From assembly GCA_001800675.1 (NCBI GenBank), contig MGVW01000035.1, positions 172,772-208,593 of the forward strand: DNA of 35,822 nt, given 5' to 3'. The notes beneath the pieces are model-generated. The model saw only the letters and a list, made by a program, of their open reading frames with translations, was not told the DNA's origin and did not search any database. The position numbers and the translations under genes were made by a program. Below, piece after piece: positions 1-7,125 of this stretch. Source of the stretch: Euryarchaeota archaeon RBG_13_57_23 (GTDB lineage: Archaea > Thermoplasmatota > Thermoplasmata > UBA10834). Numbering within the stretch: position 1 is the first letter of the stretch; each line of letters opens with the position of its first letter.

Positions 1-942
1 TCCTACGACATAGCAGCGCGGGGATCCGCAACCGTGATCGCTCCCGGACAGGAGCCATTCGACTATCCCATGATAGGCTTCAGCGACCGGATGATCTCGG
101 GGGCGACATACACTCTGATGAAGAGGGCTCCCCAGTATGCAACGGATGTCGAGGCCTGGAACGCTATTCTTGAGGACCACAGCCTTGTCATAATGGACGG
201 TTCCGTGATCCCTTCTCAGTTCGGTCCGACCACATTCAGCAGCGTGAGTCTTGATGTCGGTGACGTTCTGACGATAAGGACTCCGCTGGGTGCAGAGGCG
301 AATGTGACCATTGTCGGGATCATGGACCAGTACTTCATCAGCGGGGTTTTCTGCTCGCATGAGTTCATCCACACGTTCAACCCGCTGGCCAAGGACACGC
401 TCCTGTACTTCGAGACTTTCGACCTTCCCGACGTTGCGGACTCCGACGTCTCCAAGAAGATGGAGCAGGTGTTCGTCGAGTACGGCCTGACGACGATGGT
501 TGTCAGGGACACCGTCGAGGAGGTCATGACGATGGTGGCCTCCGTCATGCAGCTGATGGAGATCTTCCTGGGGATGGGCCTCATAGTCGGCATCGCAGGG
601 CTCGGCATCATCACCATCAGGAACGTGGCGGAACGCAGGCAGGAGATCGGGGTGATGAGGGCGATAGGCTATCAGAGGGACATGATCTTGAAGGCATTCC
701 TGTTGGAGACCTCATTCACTTCCTTGCTTGGCATCATCGTGGGCACTCTGATGGGTCTGGGCATCTCCTACACGATATTCGAATGGGGCGGGTTCGCCAA
801 GATGTCGGAGTTCGTCATCCCGTGGGGAGAGATACTCATGGTGTTCGCCATCGCGTTCGTCATCACTCTGGCGGCTACATTGCCACCATCCAGGAAGGCG
901 GCCAGACTGGCTCCCGCTGAGGCTTTAAGAAGAGTGGACTAG
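1..942 (+). CDS. FtsX/MacB-type ABC transporter permease, C-terminal part
   Basis: The frame is open from the first base, so the gene begins upstream of the window and the GTG at 34 is not a real start. The visible 313 residues are a mostly soluble extracytoplasmic domain, then three hydrophobic segments at about nt 550-627, 690-780 and 832-885. Between the first two lies RNVAERRQEIGVMRAIG, the cytoplasmic signature of FtsX-domain permeases, and the protein ends PPSRKAARLAPAEALRRVD, a typical family C-terminus. Family knowledge: such permeases work with a separate LolD/MacB-like ATPase in lipoprotein, peptide or cell-envelope export. The ATPase would lie outside the window, so the substrate cannot be inferred. 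The gene ends 60 bp before ribB and looks unrelated to it. Confidence 0.88.
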   Translation, partial: SYDIAARGSATVIAPGQEPFDYPMIGFSDRMISGATYTLMKRAPQYATDVEAWNAILEDHSLVIMDGSVIPSQFGPTTFSSVSLDVGDVLTIRTPLGAEANVTIVGIMDQYFISGVFCSHEFIHTFNPLAKDTLLYFETFDLPDVADSDVSKKMEQVFVEYGLTTMVVRDTVEEVMTMVASVMQLMEIFLGMGLIVGIAGLGIITIRNVAERRQEIGVMRAIGYQRDMILKAFLLETSFTSLLGIIVGTLMGLGISYTIFEWGGFAKMSEFVIPWGEILMVFAIAFVITLAATLPPSRKAARLAPAEALRRVD

Positions 943-970
943 ATACCTTTCAGTTGGTAGCTGCACCACT

Positions 971-980
971 CTAAATATCT
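971..980 (+). promoter_or_regulatory. TATA box of the riboflavin operon
   Basis: CTAAATATCT holds a TATA-like TAAATAT (972-978) about 27 bp before the ATG at 1003. This is the usual TATA-to-start distance of leaderless archaeal genes. It argues that 1003 rather than the in-frame ATG at 991 is the start of ribB. Only position and base composition support it. Confidence 0.55.
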
Positions 981-1002
981 CTCCGCGGTCATGCTCACGC
1001 TG

Positions 1003-1710
1003 ATGGCTTCAGCTGCCGTGCTAAAAGCTCTCCAGGAATTGAAGGAGGGACGATTCGTCCTCGTCTACGACGCGGACGGTCGTGAGGAAGAGACTGATAT
1101 GGTCATCGCCTCCGAGCGCGTAACGCAGAGCGCCATCAGGGCACTCCGGAAGGACGCGGGAGGCCTCGTATGCACGACTGCGGACACCCGCATCCAGGAA
1201 GCTTTGGGACTGCCGTTTCTCTCCGAGCTGTTTCTCGGCATGGTCGAGCACTATCCCGTGATGGGGAAGTTGATCCCGAACGACATACCCTATGACGTCA
1301 AGTCCGCGTTCGGCATAACGATCAATCACCGCAAGACCTTCACTGGAATAACCGACGAGGACCGTGCACTCACAATCACCGAGTTCGCCAAACTATCTGG
1401 GAAGGCGCTCACGACCGAGGATGGCTGGGCCAAGCAGGAGTTCGGGAAGAACTTCCGGGCACCTGGACACATTCACCTTCTCAACACGTCAAAGAGGATC
1501 CTCGAGACTAGGTTTGGCCACACTGAGCTCGCGACCGCTCTCGTTATCATGGCGGGGATGGTTCCGTCCGCGACCGTGTGCGAGATGATGGGAGACGATG
1601 GCAAGGCGCTCTCGAAGACGAAGGCAAGAAAGTACGCTGAGATGATGGGCTATTCCTTCCTTGAAGGGGCCGAGGTCATCGAAGCTTGGAGAGAACTCCA
1701 GACGAGGTGA
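1003..1710 (+). CDS. ribB: 3,4-dihydroxy-2-butanone 4-phosphate synthase
   Basis: Converts ribulose 5-phosphate to 3,4-dihydroxy-2-butanone 4-phosphate plus formate, the four-carbon precursor of the riboflavin xylene ring. The 235-aa protein has the archaeal single-domain form. DADGREEETD (residues 23-32) carries the acidic metal and substrate ligands, RKDAGGLVC follows, HRKTFTGITD is at 109-118, and GHTE (172-175) has the metal-binding histidine near CEMMGDDG. The ATG at 991 would add four residues (MLTL). I chose 1003 because it fits the upstream TATA box and aligns with the N-terminus I remember for the Methanocaldococcus homologue. It is the first gene of a riboflavin/FAD cluster and lies 6 bp before ribL. 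No fused GTP cyclohydrolase II domain is present. Confidence 0.95.
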   Translation: MASAAVLKALQELKEGRFVLVYDADGREEETDMVIASERVTQSAIRALRKDAGGLVCTTADTRIQEALGLPFLSELFLGMVEHYPVMGKLIPNDIPYDVKSAFGITINHRKTFTGITDEDRALTITEFAKLSGKALTTEDGWAKQEFGKNFRAPGHIHLLNTSKRILETRFGHTELATALVIMAGMVPSATVCEMMGDDGKALSKTKARKYAEMMGYSFLEGAEVIEAWRELQTR

Positions 1711-1716
1711 GTCCCC

Positions 1717-2172
1717 ATGGTCCGCGTGATGGCAACGGGCGTGTTCGACATAATCCACCTAGGACATCTGCACTACCTCGAGGAATCGAAGAGGCTCGGG
1801 GATGAGCTGGTGGTCGTTGTCGCAACCGACAGCACTGTCAGGCGCAGGAAACACGAACCCGTTACACCGGAGAAGATGAGGCTCGAGCTGGTCGCGTCTC
1901 TAAAACCAGTGGACAGGGCTGTACTCGGACGAGAGGGTGGCGATATGTTCGAAATCGTTAGAGAGATCCGACCGGACATCATCACGATAGGATACGACCA
2001 GCCATTCGATGAGACGAAGCTCGAGGAGGAGCTGAAGAAGCGCAAGATTGACGTTCAAGTCGTTAGGATGCCCCACCTTGATCACGACCTCGATGGCACG
2101 CGCAAGATCATCAACAAGATAATCGAGTTCCACGAAGTCCAGAAGAAGCTCTCGGGGGTCGAGAAGGGATGA
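1717..2172 (+). CDS. ribL: FAD synthase (archaeal RibL-type cytidylyltransferase fold)
   Basis: Likely transfers AMP from ATP to FMN to give FAD. The 151-aa protein is a stand-alone nucleotidyltransferase: GVFDIIHLGH (residues 8-17) contains the HxGH nucleotide-binding motif, and DGTRK (126-130) sits where the second motif of the family contacts phosphates. There is no riboflavin kinase domain, as expected for archaeal RibL; the kinase is not in this window. The start ATG is 6 bp after the ribB stop, and the 3' end overlaps ribC in ATGA, implying translational coupling. The fold also includes glycerol-3-phosphate cytidylyltransferases, so the FAD call rests largely on length and on the riboflavin neighbours. 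Confidence 0.88.
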   Translation: MVRVMATGVFDIIHLGHLHYLEESKRLGDELVVVVATDSTVRRRKHEPVTPEKMRLELVASLKPVDRAVLGREGGDMFEIVREIRPDIITIGYDQPFDETKLEEELKKRKIDVQVVRMPHLDHDLDGTRKIINKIIEFHEVQKKLSGVEKG

Positions 2173-2633
2173 AGCGAATCGGCGTGGTCGACACTACCTT
2201 CGCGAGGGCCGACATGGGCGGTTTCGCAGTCGACGAGCTCAAGAAGACGGGAACGGGCTTCAAGGTCGAGCGCAGGACGGTCCCAGGCGTCAAGGACCTG
2301 CCTGTGGGGGCAAAGAGACTCATTGAGGAAGCCGGATGCGATATCGTGATCGCATTGGGCATGCCTGGCAAAGAGGAGATAGACAAGATCTGCGCCCATG
2401 AAGCATCTACTGGGCTCATCCAAGTTCAACTGATGACGAACAAGCACATAGTCGAGGTCTTCGTGCACGAAGACGAGGCGAAGAATGAAAAGGAACTTGC
2501 CTGGCTGGCCGAGAGGAGATCGAGGGAGCACGCAGCAAACGCATACGACCTGCTGTTCAGGCCTGAGAGGCTCATCAAGAACGCGGGCAAAGGACTCCGC
2601 CAGGGATACGAAGACGTCGGGTCGATCAGATGA
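2169..2633 (+). CDS. ribC: Archaeal-type riboflavin synthase
   Basis: Catalyses dismutation of two 6,7-dimethyl-8-ribityllumazine molecules to riboflavin. This 154-aa enzyme belongs to the archaeal family that is related to lumazine synthase and unrelated to the bacterial/eukaryotic trimeric RibE. Recognisable segments are VVDTTFARADMGG (residues 6-18), TVPGVKDLPVGAKRL, CDIVIALGMPGKEE, CAHEASTGL, QLMTNKHIVEVFVHEDEA and the terminal KGLRQGYEDVG. The length matches the family. It overlaps ribL by four bases (ATGA) and is followed 24 bp later by ribH, so substrate maker and user are adjacent. Confidence 0.95.
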   Translation: MKRIGVVDTTFARADMGGFAVDELKKTGTGFKVERRTVPGVKDLPVGAKRLIEEAGCDIVIALGMPGKEEIDKICAHEASTGLIQVQLMTNKHIVEVFVHEDEAKNEKELAWLAERRSREHAANAYDLLFRPERLIKNAGKGLRQGYEDVGSIR

Positions 2634-2657
2634 GGATAATGAAACGGAGGTAAGGAC

Positions 2658-3074
2658 ATGGCAAGAAAGATGAAAATCGGCATGGTCTGCAGTGAGTACA
2701 ACTACGACATCACGCAGATGATGCTGGAGAGGGCAAAGGAGCACGCGAAGTTCCTGGACGTCGAGGTCGCGAAAGTGGTAATGGTACCGGGAGTCTATGA
2801 CATCCCGCTCGCGGTCAAGACGCTCCTGAAGAACAAGAACGTAGACGGCGTGGTGTGCATAGGGGCCGTCATCGAGGGCGAGACCGAGCACGACCAGATC
2901 GTGATCGGCCAAGCGGCGAGGAAGATGACGGATCTGGCAGTCGAATACGAGAAGCCCGTAGGTCTGGGCATCTCGGGCCCCGGAATGTCCAGGCTACAGG
3001 CCGAGGACAGGATCGAGAGGGCGAAGGACGCTGTCGAGTCTGTTGTGAAGCAGTGGAAGGCGCTCAAGCAGTGA
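2658..3074 (+). CDS. ribH: 6,7-dimethyl-8-ribityllumazine synthase
   Basis: Condenses 5-amino-6-ribitylamino-uracil with the RibB product to form lumazine. The 138-aa protein shows the family hallmarks: VCSEYN near the N-terminus (binding the pyrimidine), PGVYDIPLAVK, GAVIEGETEHDQIV with the catalytic-region histidine, and GLGISGPGMSRLQAEDR near the end. The ATG follows ggaggtaaggac, a strong SD. It is the last gene of the ribB-ribL-ribC-ribH operon. The genes that make the pyrimidine half (GTP cyclohydrolase III, ArfB, RIB2/7 types) are not in the window. Confidence 0.95.
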   Translation: MARKMKIGMVCSEYNYDITQMMLERAKEHAKFLDVEVAKVVMVPGVYDIPLAVKTLLKNKNVDGVVCIGAVIEGETEHDQIVIGQAARKMTDLAVEYEKPVGLGISGPGMSRLQAEDRIERAKDAVESVVKQWKALKQ

Positions 3075-3088
3075 GTTTACTGAAAAGC

Positions 3089-3096
3089 CTATAATA
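3089..3096 (+). promoter_or_regulatory. TATA box before the PP-loop/ferredoxin gene
   Basis: CTATAATA is centred about 26 bp upstream of the GTG at 3119, the canonical spacing for a leaderless archaeal transcript. It supports GTG 3119 as the start and separates this gene from the rib operon. Confidence 0.6.
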
Positions 3097-3118
3097 AGGC
3101 CAGGCTCTCCGGAGAACA

Positions 3119-5032
3119 GTGGGCGCAGTCCATCTGGGCAAGATACACCTACGCTGGTGCGACAACTGCAGCGTGCCCGTGCTCGAACAGGAGTACTGCA
3201 GCATCTGCTCAGGCGGCACCGGACAGGTCAAGATAACCCCGCCGGGGGACGCGCGCCCAGCGTTCGAATCTGATCTCGTCAGGATGAGAAAGCTCATTGA
3301 CAATCAGTTCGGAGAAGGGACTGGGAAGCTCGCAATCCCTGAGGAAGTCATCGTTCTCCTCAACAAGGCGCCTGACATAGACCGCATGGATGAGGTCATC
3401 ATCGGCGGCGTAGTCATCGGAGCTTCCAGGTTCAGCATTGCGACCGGCGAGAGATTTCTAATCAGGCCCTCGGGCGCAGCTGCGATAGCGCCACGCGTCA
3501 GCAAAGGTTGGGTCGTGATTGACGAGGTCGCGGCCGAGGCGATCAGAACGAAGAGCGCAAGCACGCTGGCAGTTGGAGTGCTTGACTGCGATCCCGGCAT
3601 CAATGTCGGGGACGAGATCCTCGTCCTTGAAAGAGACCGCACTCCAGTCTCGCTGGGAGTCGCGAAGATGTCCTCGCGTGAGATGATGGAACACAAGAGG
3701 GGGACAGCCGTCAAGACCCGGTGGACCGTGGAGAAATCAGTCAAGAAGGTCGAGCCTCGAGGGGCATCCTGGAATGATGTGGTGAATGCGAATGCCGATG
3801 TCATCTCTAGGCGCGTTACCCAGGCGAAGGAGTTCGTTGCGAAGGTCGTCAGAGAGAACGACCTTCCCGTTGCCGTGTCGTACAGCGGTGGAAAGGACAG
3901 CCTCGCAACACTCCTCCTCGTGATGGAGGCCGGCATCAAACCGAAGCTCATCTTCGTGGACACTGGACTCGAGTTCGCAGAGACGAGAAAGAACGTGTCG
4001 GATACCGCGAAGCGATACGGCCTCGAGCTGATAGTCGAATCCGCAGGAGACTCGTTCTGGAGAAATCTGGACCATTTCGGGCCACCTGCCAAGGACTATC
4101 GCTGGTGCTGCAAGACATGCAAGCTCGGACCCGCCACCCAGCTCATCGCCAAGAACTTCCCAGACGGGGTCCTCTCCTTCATCGGCCAAAGGGCGTACGA
4201 ATCACAGCAAAGGGCCGAGAAGGGCAAGGTCTGGAGAAACCCCTGGACTCCCAATCAACTTGCGGCCTCGCCGATCCAGAAATGGACAGCGCTCCATGTC
4301 TGGATCTATCTATTCTCGAAGGGCGCGGCCTACAATCCCCTTTACGAACGCGGAATCGAAAGGATTGGATGCTTCATGTGCCCGGCCACGGACATGGCCG
4401 AGCTCAGAATCTCAAGAGAGCTGTCCGACGAATATGCAAGATGGCAGAAGTACCTCGATGAATATGCGAGCGCCAGAGGAAAGAGCAGGCCTTGGATCGA
4501 GAAGGATCTGTGGCGCTGGAAGAGACTCCCGAGTTCCGTCGTGGACGAGCTGACTCCTGGTGACCGAGAGATGCTCAACGCCTCGGTGCCCATTCCTGAT
4601 GCTGGCCCCCTGGAATTCAAGAGCACGAGTGGATACAACCCGTGCGTTGAGGGCCTGAGCATGGAGGGCATCTTCAGCAGGCCCCTCCCGATGGAGAGAG
4701 TTGCGAATCTGTTGAACATCATCGGCGAGGTGACGACATCCCCCGACGGCAACATTGCAGAGGTGAAGTCCATCACCGTGTTCCGAGAAGGGCCCGTCAT
4801 GATCAAAGCGCGGGACGAACAGGAGCTGAAGAGAAAGGCCGCCAGACTGAGAGAGGTAGTTTTCAGGGCGGTTGACTGTGCTGCGTGCGGGATCTGCGTA
4901 AGTAGGTGCGAGGCGAATGCGCTATCTCTTGACGGACAGGTACGAATCGACGTTTCGAAGTGCACGCATTGCGGGGCCTGCCTTGGCGCATGCCCGGCAA
5001 TCAGATTCAAGGAGAACGATCTGGACATCTAG
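3119..5032 (+). CDS. PAPS-reductase-family PP-loop protein with Zn ribbon, PUA-like and di-4Fe-4S ferredoxin domains
   Basis: A 637-aa multidomain protein. In order: a Zn-ribbon-like knuckle (C14, C17, C27, C30); a PUA-like segment at about 105-200; an adenine-nucleotide alpha-hydrolase/PAPS-reductase domain with the PP-loop SGGKDS at 256-261, a WCCKTCKLGP cysteine cluster (330-334) and GCFMCPA (418-421); then two 4Fe-4S motifs (C587/590/593/597 and C615/618/621/625). The GTG start fits a TATA box 26 bp upstream. Family knowledge: homologues in methanogens are annotated as phosphoadenosine phosphosulfate reductase, but their substrate is not settled. A PUA-like RNA-binding module would also suit RNA thiolation or a sulfur-carrier role. 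The ferredoxin tail implies electron delivery to the PP-loop site. It is convergent with the next gene, sharing the bases CTAG at the stops. Confidence 0.85.
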   Translation: MGAVHLGKIHLRWCDNCSVPVLEQEYCSICSGGTGQVKITPPGDARPAFESDLVRMRKLIDNQFGEGTGKLAIPEEVIVLLNKAPDIDRMDEVIIGGVVIGASRFSIATGERFLIRPSGAAAIAPRVSKGWVVIDEVAAEAIRTKSASTLAVGVLDCDPGINVGDEILVLERDRTPVSLGVAKMSSREMMEHKRGTAVKTRWTVEKSVKKVEPRGASWNDVVNANADVISRRVTQAKEFVAKVVRENDLPVAVSYSGGKDSLATLLLVMEAGIKPKLIFVDTGLEFAETRKNVSDTAKRYGLELIVESAGDSFWRNLDHFGPPAKDYRWCCKTCKLGPATQLIAKNFPDGVLSFIGQRAYESQQRAEKGKVWRNPWTPNQLAASPIQKWTALHVWIYLFSKGAAYNPLYERGIERIGCFMCPATDMAELRISRELSDEYARWQKYLDEYASARGKSRPWIEKDLWRWKRLPSSVVDELTPGDREMLNASVPIPDAGPLEFKSTSGYNPCVEGLSMEGIFSRPLPMERVANLLNIIGEVTTSPDGNIAEVKSITVFREGPVMIKARDEQELKRKAARLREVVFRAVDCAACGICVSRCEANALSLDGQVRIDVSKCTHCGACLGACPAIRFKENDLDI

Positions 5033-5886
5033 CGAAGAATCGCCCGGAGAGCATCGGAAACCTCTTTGGCCCTCGCTCCCCATGGCACCACACCGTAGCT
5101 GCCCTTGACCTCGAAGCCCTCCTTCACCTTGCAGCATTTGAGGAGCACAGGCCCTTGGATGGAGTGCTCGCGGATGAGGTCCTGTGGACACATGTTGATC
5201 AGCCTCGGCCTTCTGCCATAGACGGCCTCGAAGATCCTCTCGGACAGACTGCAGCCGATCAACGTGACTTCGTCGAGCTGCTGCGGAGAGAGCTCAGGAG
5301 TCTCGTCGAGGTAGACCACATTCTTCCCCGCTTTCAACCCTGAGGCTCTGCATGGATACATCGTGATGCCTGATTCCGCAGAGTTGGCAAGCGAGTTCAG
5401 GTCCAGTGTCAGCACCTTGACCCTCACGTACCGATCCTGGAGATCAGTCTCCAGAACATTATGGACGAGGCCCTCCAACTTCGACGGCTCTGGGGGGACG
5501 ACATCGAAGATTGTCAGGTCGTATGGCGGTTCGTCGATGAAGAACGACACATGCTCAGACCTGCCCCTGACGACGATGCACTTCTTGTCCTTCGCTGCCC
5601 TCATCGCTCCCATGGAACTCGCGGACAGAACATCCAGTGAAGGGTCCTCGATGAACGCGGTGTCCTTGGGGAGAGAGAGGATGTGAACCGAAGCGATCTC
5701 CTGAAGAACGTCGTTCGACGTCTTCCTGACAATCAGGGCAACCGCCCAGTCAGACCCCGAGTTGAAGACGTAGTATCTGGTCCGGATGTAAGCCCTCTTG
5801 CCAGCGAGAAATCGTTTGATGTTCGCCTCGTTCAGCTCGAACGATACCGTCTTCACGCTCACTTCCTTGCAATGGACCGGGAACAT
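5029..5886 (-). CDS. Conserved-looking protein of unknown function (285 aa)
   Basis: I do not recognise this family with certainty. The frame is long, strongly GC3-biased like its neighbours, and fills the space between two convergent or divergent genes. The predicted product is soluble, mixed alpha/beta, with no signal peptide or membrane segment. Visible blocks are RTRYYVFNSGSDW near the N-terminus, DEPPYDLTIFDVVPPEPSKL in the middle, YPCRASGLKAGKNVVYLDE, and a C-terminal CCKVKEGFEVKGSYGVVPWG. The ATG at 5886 is used here; GTG at 5856 (residue 11) is preceded by AAGGAAGTGA and could be the real start. Its TAG stop is interlocked with the TAG of the upstream PP-loop gene in the palindrome CTAG. 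The divergent neighbour is carA. No function is offered. Confidence 0.75.
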   Translation of the reverse strand: MFPVHCKEVSVKTVSFELNEANIKRFLAGKRAYIRTRYYVFNSGSDWAVALIVRKTSNDVLQEIASVHILSLPKDTAFIEDPSLDVLSASSMGAMRAAKDKKCIVVRGRSEHVSFFIDEPPYDLTIFDVVPPEPSKLEGLVHNVLETDLQDRYVRVKVLTLDLNSLANSAESGITMYPCRASGLKAGKNVVYLDETPELSPQQLDEVTLIGCSLSERIFEAVYGRRPRLINMCPQDLIREHSIQGPVLLKCCKVKEGFEVKGSYGVVPWGARAKEVSDALRAILR

Positions 5887-6020
5887 CCAACGACCCTTTG
5901 GTTGAAAGCGTTCAGGGCTCTAAAACGTTGCCCAGAAGTCTGAATATGGGCGGATTAGACGAAGAATTGTCTCCCACAGGATATTCTCTCCAGTGGAAAC
6001 GGGCCCAGCTACGACAAGAT

Positions 6021-6027
6021 TCTTTAA
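6021..6027 (+). promoter_or_regulatory. Putative TATA element of carAB
   Basis: TCTTTAA lies about 30 bp before the carA ATG (6055), the only AT-rich element in a C-rich stretch at the right distance for a short-leader archaeal promoter. Weak match to the consensus. Confidence 0.4.
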
Positions 6028-6054
6028 CCCCCCTCCAAATACCCCAAAGGTCGC

Positions 6055-7125
6055 ATGAAGGGGTTCCTCGTCCTCGAGGATGGCACAGTTTTTGAGGGCG
6101 AAGCTTTCGGCGCGTGCAGAGATGTTCTCGGAGAGGTCGTTTTCGCAACCGGCATGACCGGTTACCAGGAATCCTTGACAGATCCATCGTACTGCGGTCA
6201 GATCCTCGTGTCTTCGTACCCGCTGATTGGCAACTACGGTGTGAACAAGTACGACTCCCAGTCCGAATGCGTTCAGGTATGGGGGTACGCCGTCAAGGAG
6301 AAGTGCGTTGCGCCTAGCCACCGCGACTGCGACAGGACCATCGAGGACTTCCTGAAGCAGAACGAGGTTCCAGGCATCTGCGGGCTGGACACACGCGCCC
6401 TGATCAGGAAGCTGCGCAACTCAGGCACCATGAAGGGAGGCATCTCCACAGGCGACCCTGCCGAGGTGCTGGATAGAGTCAGGAAGATGGCGCATCCTGA
6501 GCAGAGCAACCTCGTCGCAAAGGTCAGCACCAAGAAGATTCTGCGCTTCGACGAGCAGCGGGCCAAGACGGTCGCCCTGTTCGACTGCGGCCTGAAGATG
6601 AACATAGTCACCGAGCTGCGCCGTCGGTTCAATGTCATCCAGATGCCGTTCGACACGACCGCGCGGGCAGTGAAGGAACTGGAACCCGACGGCATCTTCA
6701 TCTCCAACGGGCCGGGGAACCCCGCCCATCCCGAAATGTTGGCGACGACCGTGTCCACTCTATCCAAGCTCAAAGAGGACTATCCCATGATGGGCATCTG
6801 CCTCGGTCACCAGCTGCTGTCACTCGTGTTCGGCGCGAAGACCTACAAACTGAAGTTCGGACACAGAGGGATCAACCAGCCGGTGAAGCTAGAGGGTAGA
6901 GTCTACATCACTTCCCAGAACCACGGGTTCGCTGTGGATGCTGACTCTGCCGAAGACGCTGGCCTCGAGATCACCGTGACGAACCTGAACGACAACACCG
7001 TCGAGGGGATGAGGCACCGGGAGCTTCCGATCTTCTCTGTGCAGTTCCATCCTGAATCACATCCAGGCCCCCAGGACACAGGTTTCCTGTTTGACAGATT
7101 CGAAAAGACCTTGGGGGTGCGCTGA
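6055..7125 (+). CDS. carA: Carbamoyl-phosphate synthase small (glutaminase) subunit
   Basis: Hydrolyses glutamine and passes ammonia to CarB for carbamoyl phosphate synthesis (pyrimidines and arginine). The 356-aa protein has the CarA-specific N-terminal domain (GEVVFATGMTGYQESLTDPS, residues 26-45; RDCDRT; GLDTRALIRKLR) followed by a class I glutamine amidotransferase domain. The nucleophile is C249 in GICLGHQ, with H332 and E334 in FHPES completing the triad. An oxyanion-region motif SNGPGNP is at 217-223. The gene overlaps carB by one base (TGATG), so the subunits are co-translated. It runs divergently from the unknown 285-aa gene. Confidence 0.97.
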   Translation: MKGFLVLEDGTVFEGEAFGACRDVLGEVVFATGMTGYQESLTDPSYCGQILVSSYPLIGNYGVNKYDSQSECVQVWGYAVKEKCVAPSHRDCDRTIEDFLKQNEVPGICGLDTRALIRKLRNSGTMKGGISTGDPAEVLDRVRKMAHPEQSNLVAKVSTKKILRFDEQRAKTVALFDCGLKMNIVTELRRRFNVIQMPFDTTARAVKELEPDGIFISNGPGNPAHPEMLATTVSTLSKLKEDYPMMGICLGHQLLSLVFGAKTYKLKFGHRGINQPVKLEGRVYITSQNHGFAVDADSAEDAGLEITVTNLNDNTVEGMRHRELPIFSVQFHPESHPGPQDTGFLFDRFEKTLGVR

